A stretch of DNA of 64,000 nucleotides from the NCBI RefSeq assembly GCF_005405925.1, contig NZ_BJHV01000001.1, positions 434,001-498,000 on the forward strand. Direction: 5' to 3'. How positions within the stretch are numbered: position 1 is the first letter of the stretch; every line of letters begins with the position of its first letter. This DNA is from Streptomyces antimycoticus (GTDB lineage: Bacteria > Actinomycetota > Actinomycetes > Streptomycetales > Streptomycetaceae). A program made the position numbers and the translations under genes. This document shows positions 36,810 through 44,689 of the stretch, piece after piece. The notes beneath the pieces were generated by a model. It was not told the origin of the DNA. It saw only the letters and a list, made by a program, of their open reading frames with translations, and did no database searches.

Positions 36810-39080
36810 CTACTCTCCGTTGTCCGGGGCGGTGACGTGGCCGTCCTTGATGTACCGGGCGAGATTGAGGCCATCGCCGTGCTCCTCGCGCACGCCCTCG
36901 GCCCACAAGGTGGTCTGGGTGCCTTCGTGCTTGACCATCCCCGGGCTCACGCCGATCCGGAAGCCGCCCGGCAGCGGTTTGCCGTCCGGGTGGGGCAGGA
37001 AGTCCAGCGGGCTGGGCCCGTCGGAGGGGTAGACGGCGCAGTCGGAGAGGACGGCCACCGGGTACTGGCCGGTGGCCGCCGCCGTCTTGAGCATCTTGCG
37101 GTGCATATTGACCCGCGCCTTGGAGATGACCGCGGCGCGGATGTCGGGCCGCCAGGTCGGGCGCTGGAGCGCGGGCCAGGGCTGACCCGGGCGCCAGCCA
37201 CCGCCACGGGGGCGTTCGCGCAGCTTGCCGATGCCGCCCTTGACCGTTGCCTTGATCGCGGAGAGGACGATCGCCATCCGCGGATCGGCCCGCCGATGGC
37301 CGTCCATCGCGGTCAGGAACTCCTGCGGTCCCATGCCGGCGGTGACTCCCAGGTCGGCCATCGTGGCGATATAGGCGTCCCGCAGCCGGGTGTACCAGGC
37401 GTCCAGGTAGCGGCCGTTGTCCGGGCGGAGGTACGCCTCGACGGGGGCGACGCCGTAACCGAGTTCGGCGGCGTAGGCGACGGTCGGAGTGGCGTACCAG
37501 GCGGGTCCCGCCGGCCGCTCCCCGGTCGGGGTGAAGGGGCTCGGCAGGCGCGGATCCAGTTCGACGTGGGAGAGGTCCACCAGCCATGAGCCGGGGGTCT
37601 TCGGGTCGAACGGCGGCTGTTTGGCGTGCACGGGCTCGCCGAGGCCGAAGACGGTGCCGTTGGCTGCCGCGGCGAAGGCCATGTTGACGTCGATGCCCAC
37701 CACGTAGCGCTTGGCGCACTCGTCGTCGGTGAGCGGGCGCGCCCAGTCGTATGCCTCCTCCACCAGCACCTCGTCGGGGGTGCGCTGGTGGAAGCGCGGC
37801 AGGTGTGCCAGGAGTGGATGGCCGTCCGGGGCCTCGGGCGGGGCGCACTCCACCGGCTGGGTGCCCAGCGAGCCGGGGTTGCGCTCGCTGTGCCGCCGGC
37901 CGCCGCTGTCCGGCTCACCGGCGCGGGTGGGCGGATGCAGAGCGGTCATCAGCTCCAGGCCGGTGACGGCGGTGGACCCGCAGGGAGTCATGACGCGGTC
38001 GGCATAGGTGCCCAGCAGATGCACCAGATCGGCGGGCGGCAACTGCGCGGCCTCGCCCCAGGAACGCGTATCGAGGGCCTCCCAGCCCAGGACGCACAGC
38101 TGGACGCAGGCGCGCCGCGAGCCCTCGGCGGGGCGGTAGATGCGCGCCCACGGGCCGAGCCCGCGCCGGGTGAGCCGCCAGTCGGCCCGCTCCAGTTCCT
38201 TGAGGACCTTATGGCCCTCGGGCAGTCTCCCGGCCCGCCGCTCCTCGTCGGTCAGTCGGGCCGGAAGGCCGAAGCGCACCGCGGCCGCGTCCGTGAGCAC
38301 CAGAACGGGGTCGGCGTCCCTGCCGTTGCGGTTCAGCCGCGGTGCGCCCAGCCGCGCCTCGGCCAGAGTCCACTCCACCAGAGACGGGAGGGAGTTGGCC
38401 GGGATGTCCAGGACCAGGCCGCCGGCGCAGTACGCCCAGACCTGGCCGTCCACGACATCCACGACCGCCAGCGGGCCGTGGGCGAAGCGCGGGTCCACGG
38501 CATGGTGGGCGGCGGGGATGGCGGCGGCGGTTCCGGCCGCCCCCGCTACCCGTGCCATCGCGTCCGGGCGCCGCGATGCGGATGGTCGGTGCGGACGGGC
38601 CCGCTGCGCCGGGGCCGTGGCGAGCCGCTGGGTCGTCTCCTGTGCGGCGGTCGCCCCGGGCCGCTGAGGACTCCGCTCGGGGGAATGGACCTGGCCCGGG
38701 GGCGGAGTCTGCGTCGGGGTGGGCTGGGCTGGCGGTGACGGCTCAGGAGCGGTGGGCGCCGATCCCGCCGCTGGGGCGGGGAAGCGGGCGGCCAGGCCCT
38801 TCAGAAGCCGGGCGTACGCGGCACGCTTCGGCTGCCGTGGCTCGGTCTTGCCGGATTCCCAGTTGCCCACCGCTTCCCGGCGGATGTCCAGCGCCTTGGC
38901 GATCCCGGCCTGGCTCAGCCCCGCGGCCTCGCGCAGCCTCTTGCGCTCCGCGGGTGCCGGCAGATCGTCCTGGGCGACCTGCTCCAGCAGCGCGTCGACA
39001 GCGCTGAACAACTCATCCTCAGCGGGCACAGGGCTCACCTCCGGGCAAACCCTATCCCCATCGCTCTCCGCAACGCACAT
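36810..39080 (-). CDS. tap: Telomere-associated protein Tap
   Basis: The 756-residue protein binds telomeric 3' overhangs and recruits Tpg. It begins with an XRE helix-turn-helix (LREAAGLSQAGIAKALDIRREAVGNWESGK, split here across residues 48-78), then a Pro-rich linker (about 105-165) and a large C-terminal domain. That domain carries, in order, GIDVNMAFAAA (about 458), IKATVKGGIGKL (about 610), VAVLSDCAVYPS (about 678) and GMVKHEGTQ (about 716). They resemble motifs A, B, C and the KxY/HE region of protein-primed family B polymerases, with the second motif C Asp missing. Tap and Tpg are co-transcribed. Confidence 0.9.
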   Translation of the reverse strand: MCVAESDGDRVCPEVSPVPAEDELFSAVDALLEQVAQDDLPAPAERKRLREAAGLSQAGIAKALDIRREAVGNWESGKTEPRQPKRAAYARLLKGLAARFPAPAAGSAPTAPEPSPPAQPTPTQTPPPGQVHSPERSPQRPGATAAQETTQRLATAPAQRARPHRPSASRRPDAMARVAGAAGTAAAIPAAHHAVDPRFAHGPLAVVDVVDGQVWAYCAGGLVLDIPANSLPSLVEWTLAEARLGAPRLNRNGRDADPVLVLTDAAAVRFGLPARLTDEERRAGRLPEGHKVLKELERADWRLTRRGLGPWARIYRPAEGSRRACVQLCVLGWEALDTRSWGEAAQLPPADLVHLLGTYADRVMTPCGSTAVTGLELMTALHPPTRAGEPDSGGRRHSERNPGSLGTQPVECAPPEAPDGHPLLAHLPRFHQRTPDEVLVEEAYDWARPLTDDECAKRYVVGIDVNMAFAAAANGTVFGLGEPVHAKQPPFDPKTPGSWLVDLSHVELDPRLPSPFTPTGERPAGPAWYATPTVAYAAELGYGVAPVEAYLRPDNGRYLDAWYTRLRDAYIATMADLGVTAGMGPQEFLTAMDGHRRADPRMAIVLSAIKATVKGGIGKLRERPRGGGWRPGQPWPALQRPTWRPDIRAAVISKARVNMHRKMLKTAAATGQYPVAVLSDCAVYPSDGPSPLDFLPHPDGKPLPGGFRIGVSPGMVKHEGTQTTLWAEGVREEHGDGLNLARYIKDGHVTAPDNGE

Positions 39081-39241
39081 GTCATCGCACGCTCAATCAC
39101 TCCTGTCGCGAACGCGGTGGGAGTGCGGAGGCTGGGGCCCTTCCGGGCCGGGGAGTTCCAGGCCAGAGGTTCCGGCCCGGAGAGATGGCGGGTCGGCCGA
39201 AAGGTACGGCCGACCCTGCGATCGAGGCGAAGACGAGCTGA

Positions 39242-39481
39242 TTAATCGTCAACACACTTGGGGTACTTCGAACCCCGGTTGCAGTCGTGGTAGTCGTACT
39301 TGCTGACGCGGAACTTCTTCTCGTCGCCGCCCTTGGCCGGATCGACGACCAAGTAGAACTTCTTTCCGTCCTTGACCTTGTCGGAGACCGTCCCATCAGG
39401 GCCCCGGTCGAAATCCTGCGCGCAGCCGGCGAGCGAGGCAAAAGCGGTCATTACCAAAAGGGCGGCGGCAAGGCGACGCAT
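39242..39481 (-). CDS. Small lipoprotein
   Basis: The 79-residue protein begins with a lipoprotein signal (MRRLAAALLVMTAFASLAGC, with the lipobox ending at Cys 20). A 59-residue mature part follows, rich in Lys and Asp (DKVKDGKKFYLVVDPAKGG), with two Cys near the end (DCNRGSKYPKC) that could form a disulphide. No family is recognised. It should be anchored on the outer face of the membrane. Confidence 0.7.
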   Translation of the reverse strand: MRRLAAALLVMTAFASLAGCAQDFDRGPDGTVSDKVKDGKKFYLVVDPAKGGDEKKFRVSKYDYHDCNRGSKYPKCVDD

Positions 39482-39997
39482 AGGGGTGCTCCGATCAACT
39501 TGGGGACCGGCACAGTCTAAGAGAGACGCACCATCGCCAGAACCGCCGGGGACGCCCTCACCCAGCAACGACAGCCCGTCCAGCAAAAGCACCGAAGAAG
39601 CACCCGAAAACACCCTCATCCCCTCCACCAAAACACCACACCACATGCCCGATCTACTCGCGTCAGCAACAGGAGGGGCTGCGGGGAGGTGAACGGACAG
39701 CACGCGCGGAACGCCGCTTCAGGGACACATGTTCCACAGAGTTCGATATCCCTTCCACTGGTCGCCCGGTGACCGTCAGCCCCTTTTCGGCTGACGTTTC
39801 TCGCGCGAGCAGTCCACTCCCGTCCCCGGATTGGCACGGCGCGTAGCCCATGCCGCCGTTACGCGTTGGTGACGGTGCGGACAGACCCGTAACGGTGCGG
39901 GGGACAACTCACGGGCCGGGTGGCGGGTCGTAGTGACCGGGCAATCAACCCGCGGCACTTCACCGACAGCACCGAACACCATACGAACGGGGAACCA
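39482..39997. other. Divergent intergenic region
   Basis: These 516 bases separate the small lipoprotein gene from the secreted spore-protein gene and contain no credible gene on either strand. The left half is rich in AC dinucleotides. A repeated ACGGTGCGG element occurs near 39871 and 39893 upstream of the secreted-protein gene. Confidence 0.4.
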
Positions 39998-40420
39998 GTG
40001 ACTCACCTCAAGCGCGCCCTGGCCATCGCGGCAGTGACCGGCGCCAGCGCCGCCGCCCTCATGGCGGCCGCGCCCGGGGCCTCCGCGACCGCCTCCCGCG
40101 TTGCGTACAACGGCGCCTGTGGCTCCGGCTATACGGTCGTCAACTCCACCGAGGTCGGGGACAAGGGCACGGCGTATCTCACCTACAGCTCCGGCACGGG
40201 CAAGAACTGCCTGGTCGCGATCCGGAACGTGGCCGGCGAGCCGGTGCCGATGACGATCTACCTCTCACGGAGCGACACGGAGATCCACGACATCCACGAC
40301 AGCGGCAACTACCGCTCCTACGCGGGACCGATCTACATGGGCGCACGAGGCACCTGCGTGGACTGGTGGGGCTGGATCGACGGTGTGCGCTTCGAGAAGG
40401 CCGAGACCAACTGCGGCTGA
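39998..40420 (+). CDS. Secreted spore-associated-protein-like protein
   Basis: The 140-residue product has a signal peptide (LKRALAIAAVTGASAAALMA, cleavage near ASA) and a mature domain similar to Streptomyces spore-associated protein A. It starts GACGSGYTVVNSTEV, has TYSSGTGKNCLVAIRN, and ends YAGPIYMGARGTCVDWWGW with a terminal Cys. Four cysteines suggest two disulphides. GTG 39998 follows GGGGAA. It should be released or wall-associated. A strong bidirectional hairpin follows. Confidence 0.7.
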   Translation: MTHLKRALAIAAVTGASAAALMAAAPGASATASRVAYNGACGSGYTVVNSTEVGDKGTAYLTYSSGTGKNCLVAIRNVAGEPVPMTIYLSRSDTEIHDIHDSGNYRSYAGPIYMGARGTCVDWWGWIDGVRFEKAETNCG

Positions 40421-40452
40421 CACGCTGCGGTTGACACCCAACCAACCGACCC

Positions 40453-40484
40453 GGTGCCCCGCACGCGATGGCGTGCGGGGCACC
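40453..40484. terminator. Bidirectional hairpin terminator
   Basis: GGTGCCCCGCACGC (40453-40466) pairs perfectly with GCGTGCGGGGCACC (40471-40484) around a 4-base loop. It lies between the convergent secreted-protein and FBP-domain genes. Confidence 0.85.
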
Positions 40485-40507
40485 GCTCTGCGACCGGGCG
40501 GTATGGG

Positions 40508-40999
40508 CTATGCGGTCACCTTGGCGAGGAACGCGGCCACATTCGCCACGGTCCGCTGGATCTTCTCCTCCAGGGTGAGCGACTCCTGAGGCCGTGAGCC
40601 CGCGCCCGCGTCCTTCTTGCCCCGCACATAGAGCGAGCAGGCGAGGTCGCTGCATATGTAGTCGCCGACCGAGTTGCCCTGCTGCCTGGCCTTCCCCGCC
40701 TTCGGCGCGACCATCAGGGAGACGCCGCCCGTGTGGGCCGTCAGGCACATCGAGCACATGCTGCGCCGTACCTGCCAGGAGGCAGGGCCGGGGCAGCGCA
40801 GCGCGACGGCGATCGGGCGGGCGTCCAGTTCGGTGACCAGGTAGGCACGGTCGGGTGCCCGAGGATCTCGCCAGCCGAGGAAGTCCAGGTCATCCCAGGG
40901 CCGGTCGGCCAGGTCGCGCGGGACGGACAGGCGCTTCGCCTCACCCTTGCTGCAGTTCACGAACGCGGCACGGATCTCTTGCTCAGTCAGCGGCTTCAT
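40508..40999 (-). CDS. FBP-domain zinc-finger protein (elongation factor G-binding-like)
   Basis: The 163-residue protein carries an FBP C-terminal treble-clef zinc finger. It has RRSMCSMCLTAHTGG (first Cys pair), a GDYICSDLACSLYVR segment (second pair), preceded by DRPWDDLDFLGWRDP and followed by a helix with LEEKIQRTVANVAAFL. FusB/FBP-type proteins bind elongation factor G and can release ribosome-stalled complexes, some giving fusidic acid resistance. ATG 40999 is used. It diverges from a TetR regulator across a perfect palindrome, so its expression is probably repressor-controlled. Confidence 0.8.
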   Translation of the reverse strand: MKPLTEQEIRAAFVNCSKGEAKRLSVPRDLADRPWDDLDFLGWRDPRAPDRAYLVTELDARPIAVALRCPGPASWQVRRSMCSMCLTAHTGGVSLMVAPKAGKARQQGNSVGDYICSDLACSLYVRGKKDAGAGSRPQESLTLEEKIQRTVANVAAFLAKVTA

Positions 41000-41012
41000 A
41001 GAACGCAGGCTA

Positions 41013-41037
41013 ATTTGCCTAAAGGTGTTAGGCAAAT
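41013..41037. promoter_or_regulatory. Perfect TetR-type operator between FBP and tetR genes
   Basis: ATTTGCCTAA (41013-41022) and TTAGGCAAAT (41028-41037) are perfect 10-base inverted arms around a 5-base spacer. The site lies in the 71-base divergent interval, 13 bases from the FBP start and 33 from the tetR start. It is placed to block both promoters. It is the clearest operator in the window. Confidence 0.85.
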
Positions 41038-41070
41038 GCATAATCAGTTCTGCCGAAGGAGAGGAAGGGC

Positions 41071-41640
41071 ATGGGACGGGTAGGACTGACCACGGAACGG
41101 CTGACCCAGGCGGGAGCGGAGCTGGCCGACGAGCTCGGCTTCGACCAGGTGACCGTCTCTGAGCTGGCCAGACGGTTCGACGTCAAGGTCGCGAGTCTCT
41201 ACTCGCACCTGAAGAACGGCCACGACCTCAAGACCAGGATCGCCCTGCTCGCCCTGGAGGAGCTTGCCGACCGGGCCGCCGAGGCCCTGGCCGGGCGGGC
41301 CGGAAAGGACGCCCTGACCGCCTTCGCCAACGTCTACCGCGACTACGCCCGCGAGCACCCCGGCCGCTACGCCGCCGCCCAGCTCAGGCTCGACCCGGAA
41401 GCGGCGGCCGCCAGCGCCGGCGTCCGGCACTCACAGATGACGCGGGCGATCCTGCGCGGCTACGACCTGACCGAGCCGGACCAGACGCACGCGGTTCGGC
41501 TGCTGGGCAGCGTCTTCCACGGCTACGTCAGCCTCGAGTTGGCAGGCGGATTCAGCCACAGCGCCCCCGACAGCGAGGAAAGCTGGTCGCGGACCCTGGA
41601 CGCCCTCGACGCCCTGCTGCGGAACTGGCCCGCGCCCTGA
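41071..41640 (+). CDS. TetR-family regulator
   Basis: The 189-residue regulator has a TetR helix-turn-helix (ELGFDQVTVSELARRFDVKVASLYSHLKNGHDLK region, residues about 20-55). It also has a TetR_C-type ligand domain (ANVYRDYAREHPGRYAAAQ; SVFHGYVSLELAGGF). ATG 41071 follows GGAGAGGAAGG. The palindrome at 41013-41037 indicates autoregulation and control of the FBP gene, and possibly of the SGNH hydrolase gene that follows 149 bases downstream. Confidence 0.85.
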   Translation: MGRVGLTTERLTQAGAELADELGFDQVTVSELARRFDVKVASLYSHLKNGHDLKTRIALLALEELADRAAEALAGRAGKDALTAFANVYRDYAREHPGRYAAAQLRLDPEAAAASAGVRHSQMTRAILRGYDLTEPDQTHAVRLLGSVFHGYVSLELAGGFSHSAPDSEESWSRTLDALDALLRNWPAP

Positions 41641-41740
41641 CGCGGTGGCACGGCAGCACTCAGGAGCGCGGCGGCGCGCCGGAGGCGGTGAGCCTCGCGG
41701 CGCATCGGCACAGCCGATCCATCCGTCCGCCCGCCCACAC

Positions 41741-41760
41741 ATCCATCCATCCATCCATCC
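41741..41760. repeat. (ATCC)5 microsatellite
   Basis: Five uninterrupted ATCC units lie about 30 bases before the start of the SGNH hydrolase gene, within its leader. Length variation could alter translation by slippage, but this is speculative. Confidence 0.9.
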
Positions 41761-41789
41761 ACACATCTGTGATCAACAGGCTGGGACCC

Positions 41790-42977
41790 ATGCACACCAC
41801 CGAACACGACTGGATCACCACGCCCATCACCGCGGACATCCTGCGGGGCGCCCTCGACCTGGAGCACACCGCACACGGGGTGCTGCCGCACCGGCTGCCC
41901 GCCTGGGCCCGGGCCCAGTACACCGACGGACAACTCGCCATGGCGGAGGCCCAGCCCTCCGGCGTACGGCTGGTCTTCCGGACCCGGGCCACCGCCGTCG
42001 AACTGGACACGCTGCCCACCAAGCGGGTCTACGCGGGCGCCCCGCCCCGCCCGGACGGCGTGTACGACCTGCTCGTCGACGGTCGCCTGGCCGGGCAGTC
42101 CACGGTGACCGGCGGCAACACGCTGGCCATCGACCTGGCCACCGGGACGGCCGAGAGTCGCCCGGGCCCGGTCGGCACCCTCCGCTTCACCGACCTGCCC
42201 GGCGGCGTCAAGACCGTCGAGCTCTGGCTGCCGCACAACGAGACCACCGAACTCGTCGCCCTGCGCACCGACGCCCCCATCGAGCCCGTACCGGACCGGG
42301 GCCGCAAGGTGTGGCTGCACCACGGCAGTTCGATCAGCCACGGTTCCGACGCAGCGAGCCCCACCGCCATCTGGCCCGCGCTCGCCGCCTCCCTCGGCGG
42401 TGTGGAGCTGATCAACCTGGGCCTGGGCGGCAGCGCCCTGCTCGACCCGTTCACCGCCCGCACGATGCGGGACACCCCCGCCGACCTGATCAGCATCAAG
42501 ATCGGCATCAACCTGGTCAACGCCGACCTGATGCGGCTGCGCGCCTTCACCCCGGCGGTGCACGGCTTCCTCGACACGATCCGCGAGGGGCACCCCACCA
42601 CGCCACTGCTGGTCGTCTCCGCCATCCTGTGCCCCATCCACGAGGACACGCCCGGCCCCGCGGCCTTCGACGTGAGCGCGCTCAGCGCCGGAAAGCTGCG
42701 GTTCCAGGCCACCGGCGACCCCGCCGAGCGCGCCGCGGGCAAGCTGACACTGCGCGTCATCCGGGAGGAGCTGTCCCGGATCGTGAAGCAGCGGGCGGCC
42801 GATGACCCCCACCTCCACTACCTCGACGGCCGCGACCTCTACGGCGAGGCCGACGCCGACGAGCTGCCGCTGCCCGACGAGCTCCACCCGGACGCCGCCA
42901 CCCACCGCCGTATCGGGGAACGCTTCGCCGCGCTGGCCTTCGCCGACGGTGGTCCGTTCGCGGACCACAGCGCCTGA
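41790..42977 (+). CDS. SGNH/GDSL-family hydrolase
   Basis: The 395-residue protein joins an N-terminal jelly-roll-like region (about 1-165) to a C-terminal SGNH esterase domain. Block I is VWLHHGSSISHGSD (Ser nucleophile), block II LGLGGSALLDPF (Gly), block III IKIGINLVN (Asn) and block V DELHPDAATH (Asp and His). All four SGNH residues are present. The N-terminal region has THAPIEPV-like linkers before the catalytic domain. No signal peptide is seen, so it probably deacylates an intracellular substrate. ATG 41790 is chosen because the upstream frame is the ATCC repeat. The gene follows tetR in the same direction. Confidence 0.8.
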   Translation: MHTTEHDWITTPITADILRGALDLEHTAHGVLPHRLPAWARAQYTDGQLAMAEAQPSGVRLVFRTRATAVELDTLPTKRVYAGAPPRPDGVYDLLVDGRLAGQSTVTGGNTLAIDLATGTAESRPGPVGTLRFTDLPGGVKTVELWLPHNETTELVALRTDAPIEPVPDRGRKVWLHHGSSISHGSDAASPTAIWPALAASLGGVELINLGLGGSALLDPFTARTMRDTPADLISIKIGINLVNADLMRLRAFTPAVHGFLDTIREGHPTTPLLVVSAILCPIHEDTPGPAAFDVSALSAGKLRFQATGDPAERAAGKLTLRVIREELSRIVKQRAADDPHLHYLDGRDLYGEADADELPLPDELHPDAATHRRIGERFAALAFADGGPFADHSA

Positions 42978-43105
42978 CGCGTGGCTCCAGCCAGCTTGGC
43001 GCCGGGCTCCGGCCGGTACGACGCCGGGCTCCGTCCGGTACAACCGGCTGGTCCGGCCGCTCTGGACGGCCGCCCGGCCCTCTGCGCCACCGGAGCGCCA
43101 GGCCC

Positions 43106-43111
43106 TACCCT
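43106..43111 (+). promoter_or_regulatory. -10 box TACCCT of a leaderless gene
   Basis: TACCCT fits the actinobacterial TANNNT -10 consensus and ends exactly 7 bases before the GTG at 43119. That is the spacing seen when transcription starts on the first base of the start codon. No ribosome site precedes this GTG, supporting a leaderless mRNA. Confidence 0.55.
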
Positions 43112-43118
43112 GGTGGCC

Positions 43119-43583
43119 GTGCACATCTGCTTCGTCTGCAGCGGGAACATCTGCCGGTCGCCGTCCGCCGCGCTGGTCTTCGCCGAGCATCTGCGCCGGG
43201 CCGGACTCGACGGCGCGGTACGGGTCAGCAGCGCCGGTATCGGCCCCTGGCACGCCGGTGAGCCCATCGATGAACGGGCCGGCGCACTGCTGGCACGGCA
43301 CGGCTATCCGGTCGAGCATGTCGCGGCCCAGATCGGCGCCGAACACCGGGACGCCGAGCTGTTCCTGGCGATGGACCGCGGCCACGAGAAGGCCTTGCGC
43401 CGGCTGGTCGACGATCCGTCCCGGGTCAGGATGCTGCGGTCCTTCGATCCGGACGCGACCGGTGATCTGGATGTGCCCGACCCGTACTACGGCGGCCCGG
43501 AGGGGTTCGACGAGGTGCTGGCCATGATCGAAGCCGCGATGCCCGGTCTGCTGGCCTGGGTCCGCGAGCGCCTCGGCTCATGA
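43119..43583 (+). CDS. Low-molecular-weight protein-tyrosine phosphatase
   Basis: The 154-residue enzyme dephosphorylates phosphotyrosine, or small phosphate esters, through a cysteinyl phosphate. The P-loop is CFVCSGNICRSPSA (C-x5-R), and the general acid lies in DVPDPYYGG. The middle HAGEPIDERAGALLARHGY is typical. GTG 43119 is preferred (leaderless; a GTG two codons earlier is also possible). The stop overlaps the next start (ATGA), linking it to a fructosamine-kinase family gene, an arrangement seen widely in actinobacteria. Confidence 0.9.
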   Translation: MHICFVCSGNICRSPSAALVFAEHLRRAGLDGAVRVSSAGIGPWHAGEPIDERAGALLARHGYPVEHVAAQIGAEHRDAELFLAMDRGHEKALRRLVDDPSRVRMLRSFDPDATGDLDVPDPYYGGPEGFDEVLAMIEAAMPGLLAWVRERLGS

Positions 43584-44461
43584 GTGCCCGTCCGGCGGCC
43601 GAGGCGGGCGAGGACCCCGGTGCCGCGGCGGCCCGCCTCACCGGCCGCCCGGTGACCGGTCGGCGGCCGCTGTCCGCAACGCTCACCGTAGTCACCCTCG
43701 ACGGCGGGCAGACGGTGATGGTCAAACGGGGCAACGGTCCCGGCGCGGCACCGGCCGAAGCGGCGGGGCTGCGCTGGCTGGCCGACGCGGGCACGGTCCA
43801 CGTCCCGGTGGTGCACGGCCACGACCGGGACTGGCTGGTCACCGACCAGGTGCCGGTCGGCAGGCCGGGCACCCGGGCAGCGGCCCGGTTCGGCCGCGAC
43901 CTGGCCGCCTTGCACGCCGTCGGCGCGCCCGCCTTCGGCGCCCCGCCGCCCGACGGCCCCACGGACGCGTACATCGGGCTGGCCCCGATGCGCAACGTCC
44001 CGGGCTCCGACTGGCCGCACTGGTACGCCGAACACCGGGTGCTGCCCTATCTGCGCCGCGCCGTCGACGACGGCACGGTGCGCCACGGCGAGGCCGAGGT
44101 GATCGAGCGCGCATGCGAGCGGCTGCCCGAGCTGGCCGGCCCCGCCGAGCCACCCGCCCGGCTGCACGGCGACCTGTGGAACGGCAATGTCCTGTGGGGC
44201 GCCGACGGACAGGCGTGGGTGATCGATCCGGCCGCGCACGGTGGCCACCGGGAGACCGATCTGGCGATGCTCCACCTGTTCGGCTGCCCGCATCTCGACC
44301 AGGTGATGGACGGCTACCAGGATGTGGCACCGCTCGCCGAGGGCTGGGCCGACCGCATCGGGCTGCACCAGCTCTTCCCCCTGCTGGTGCACACCGTGCT
44401 GTTCGGCCGCGGCTACGCCGGGCAGGCACTCACGGTGGCCCGGGCAGCCCTGGCGCGCTGA
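43580..44461 (+). CDS. Fructosamine kinase family protein
   Basis: The 293-residue protein has the aminoglycoside-kinase-like fold of fructosamine/ribulosamine kinases: an ATP lysine in TVMVKRGNGPG, the catalytic loop PARLHGDLWNGNVLW (Asp and Asn) and AWVIDPAAHGGHRETDLAM for the metal site. It phosphorylates ketoamines on glycated protein or amino acids, leading to repair. It is translationally coupled to the low-molecular-weight phosphatase gene, which suggests a joint kinase/phosphatase deglycation unit. Confidence 0.85.
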   Translation: MSARPAAEAGEDPGAAAARLTGRPVTGRRPLSATLTVVTLDGGQTVMVKRGNGPGAAPAEAAGLRWLADAGTVHVPVVHGHDRDWLVTDQVPVGRPGTRAAARFGRDLAALHAVGAPAFGAPPPDGPTDAYIGLAPMRNVPGSDWPHWYAEHRVLPYLRRAVDDGTVRHGEAEVIERACERLPELAGPAEPPARLHGDLWNGNVLWGADGQAWVIDPAAHGGHRETDLAMLHLFGCPHLDQVMDGYQDVAPLAEGWADRIGLHQLFPLLVHTVLFGRGYAGQALTVARAALAR

Positions 44462-44689
44462 CCTGCCGCAATTCCGCGTGCCGCCCTTCCAGAGCGGTGT
44501 GGTCGTCGTCCGTGCCGGTGTGCGGGGCGGCGAACCAGCGCGCTCGGCACCCACTGGTCCCGGCGGGAGAGCACACAATCCGATCCAGGAAGCGTGCGGG
44601 CCACCGCCACCGGAATTTCACGCCCCGCACCGGAAACCGATGCGCCTGGTCCGCCGTCTTGGGGTGCGGAATCGAACGGACGGAAAGCC

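Noticed and set aside
41741..41760. CRISPR-like array at the ATCC repeats and other tandem repeats
   Set aside because: Units are 4-14 bases with no spacers, and no cas genes are in the window.
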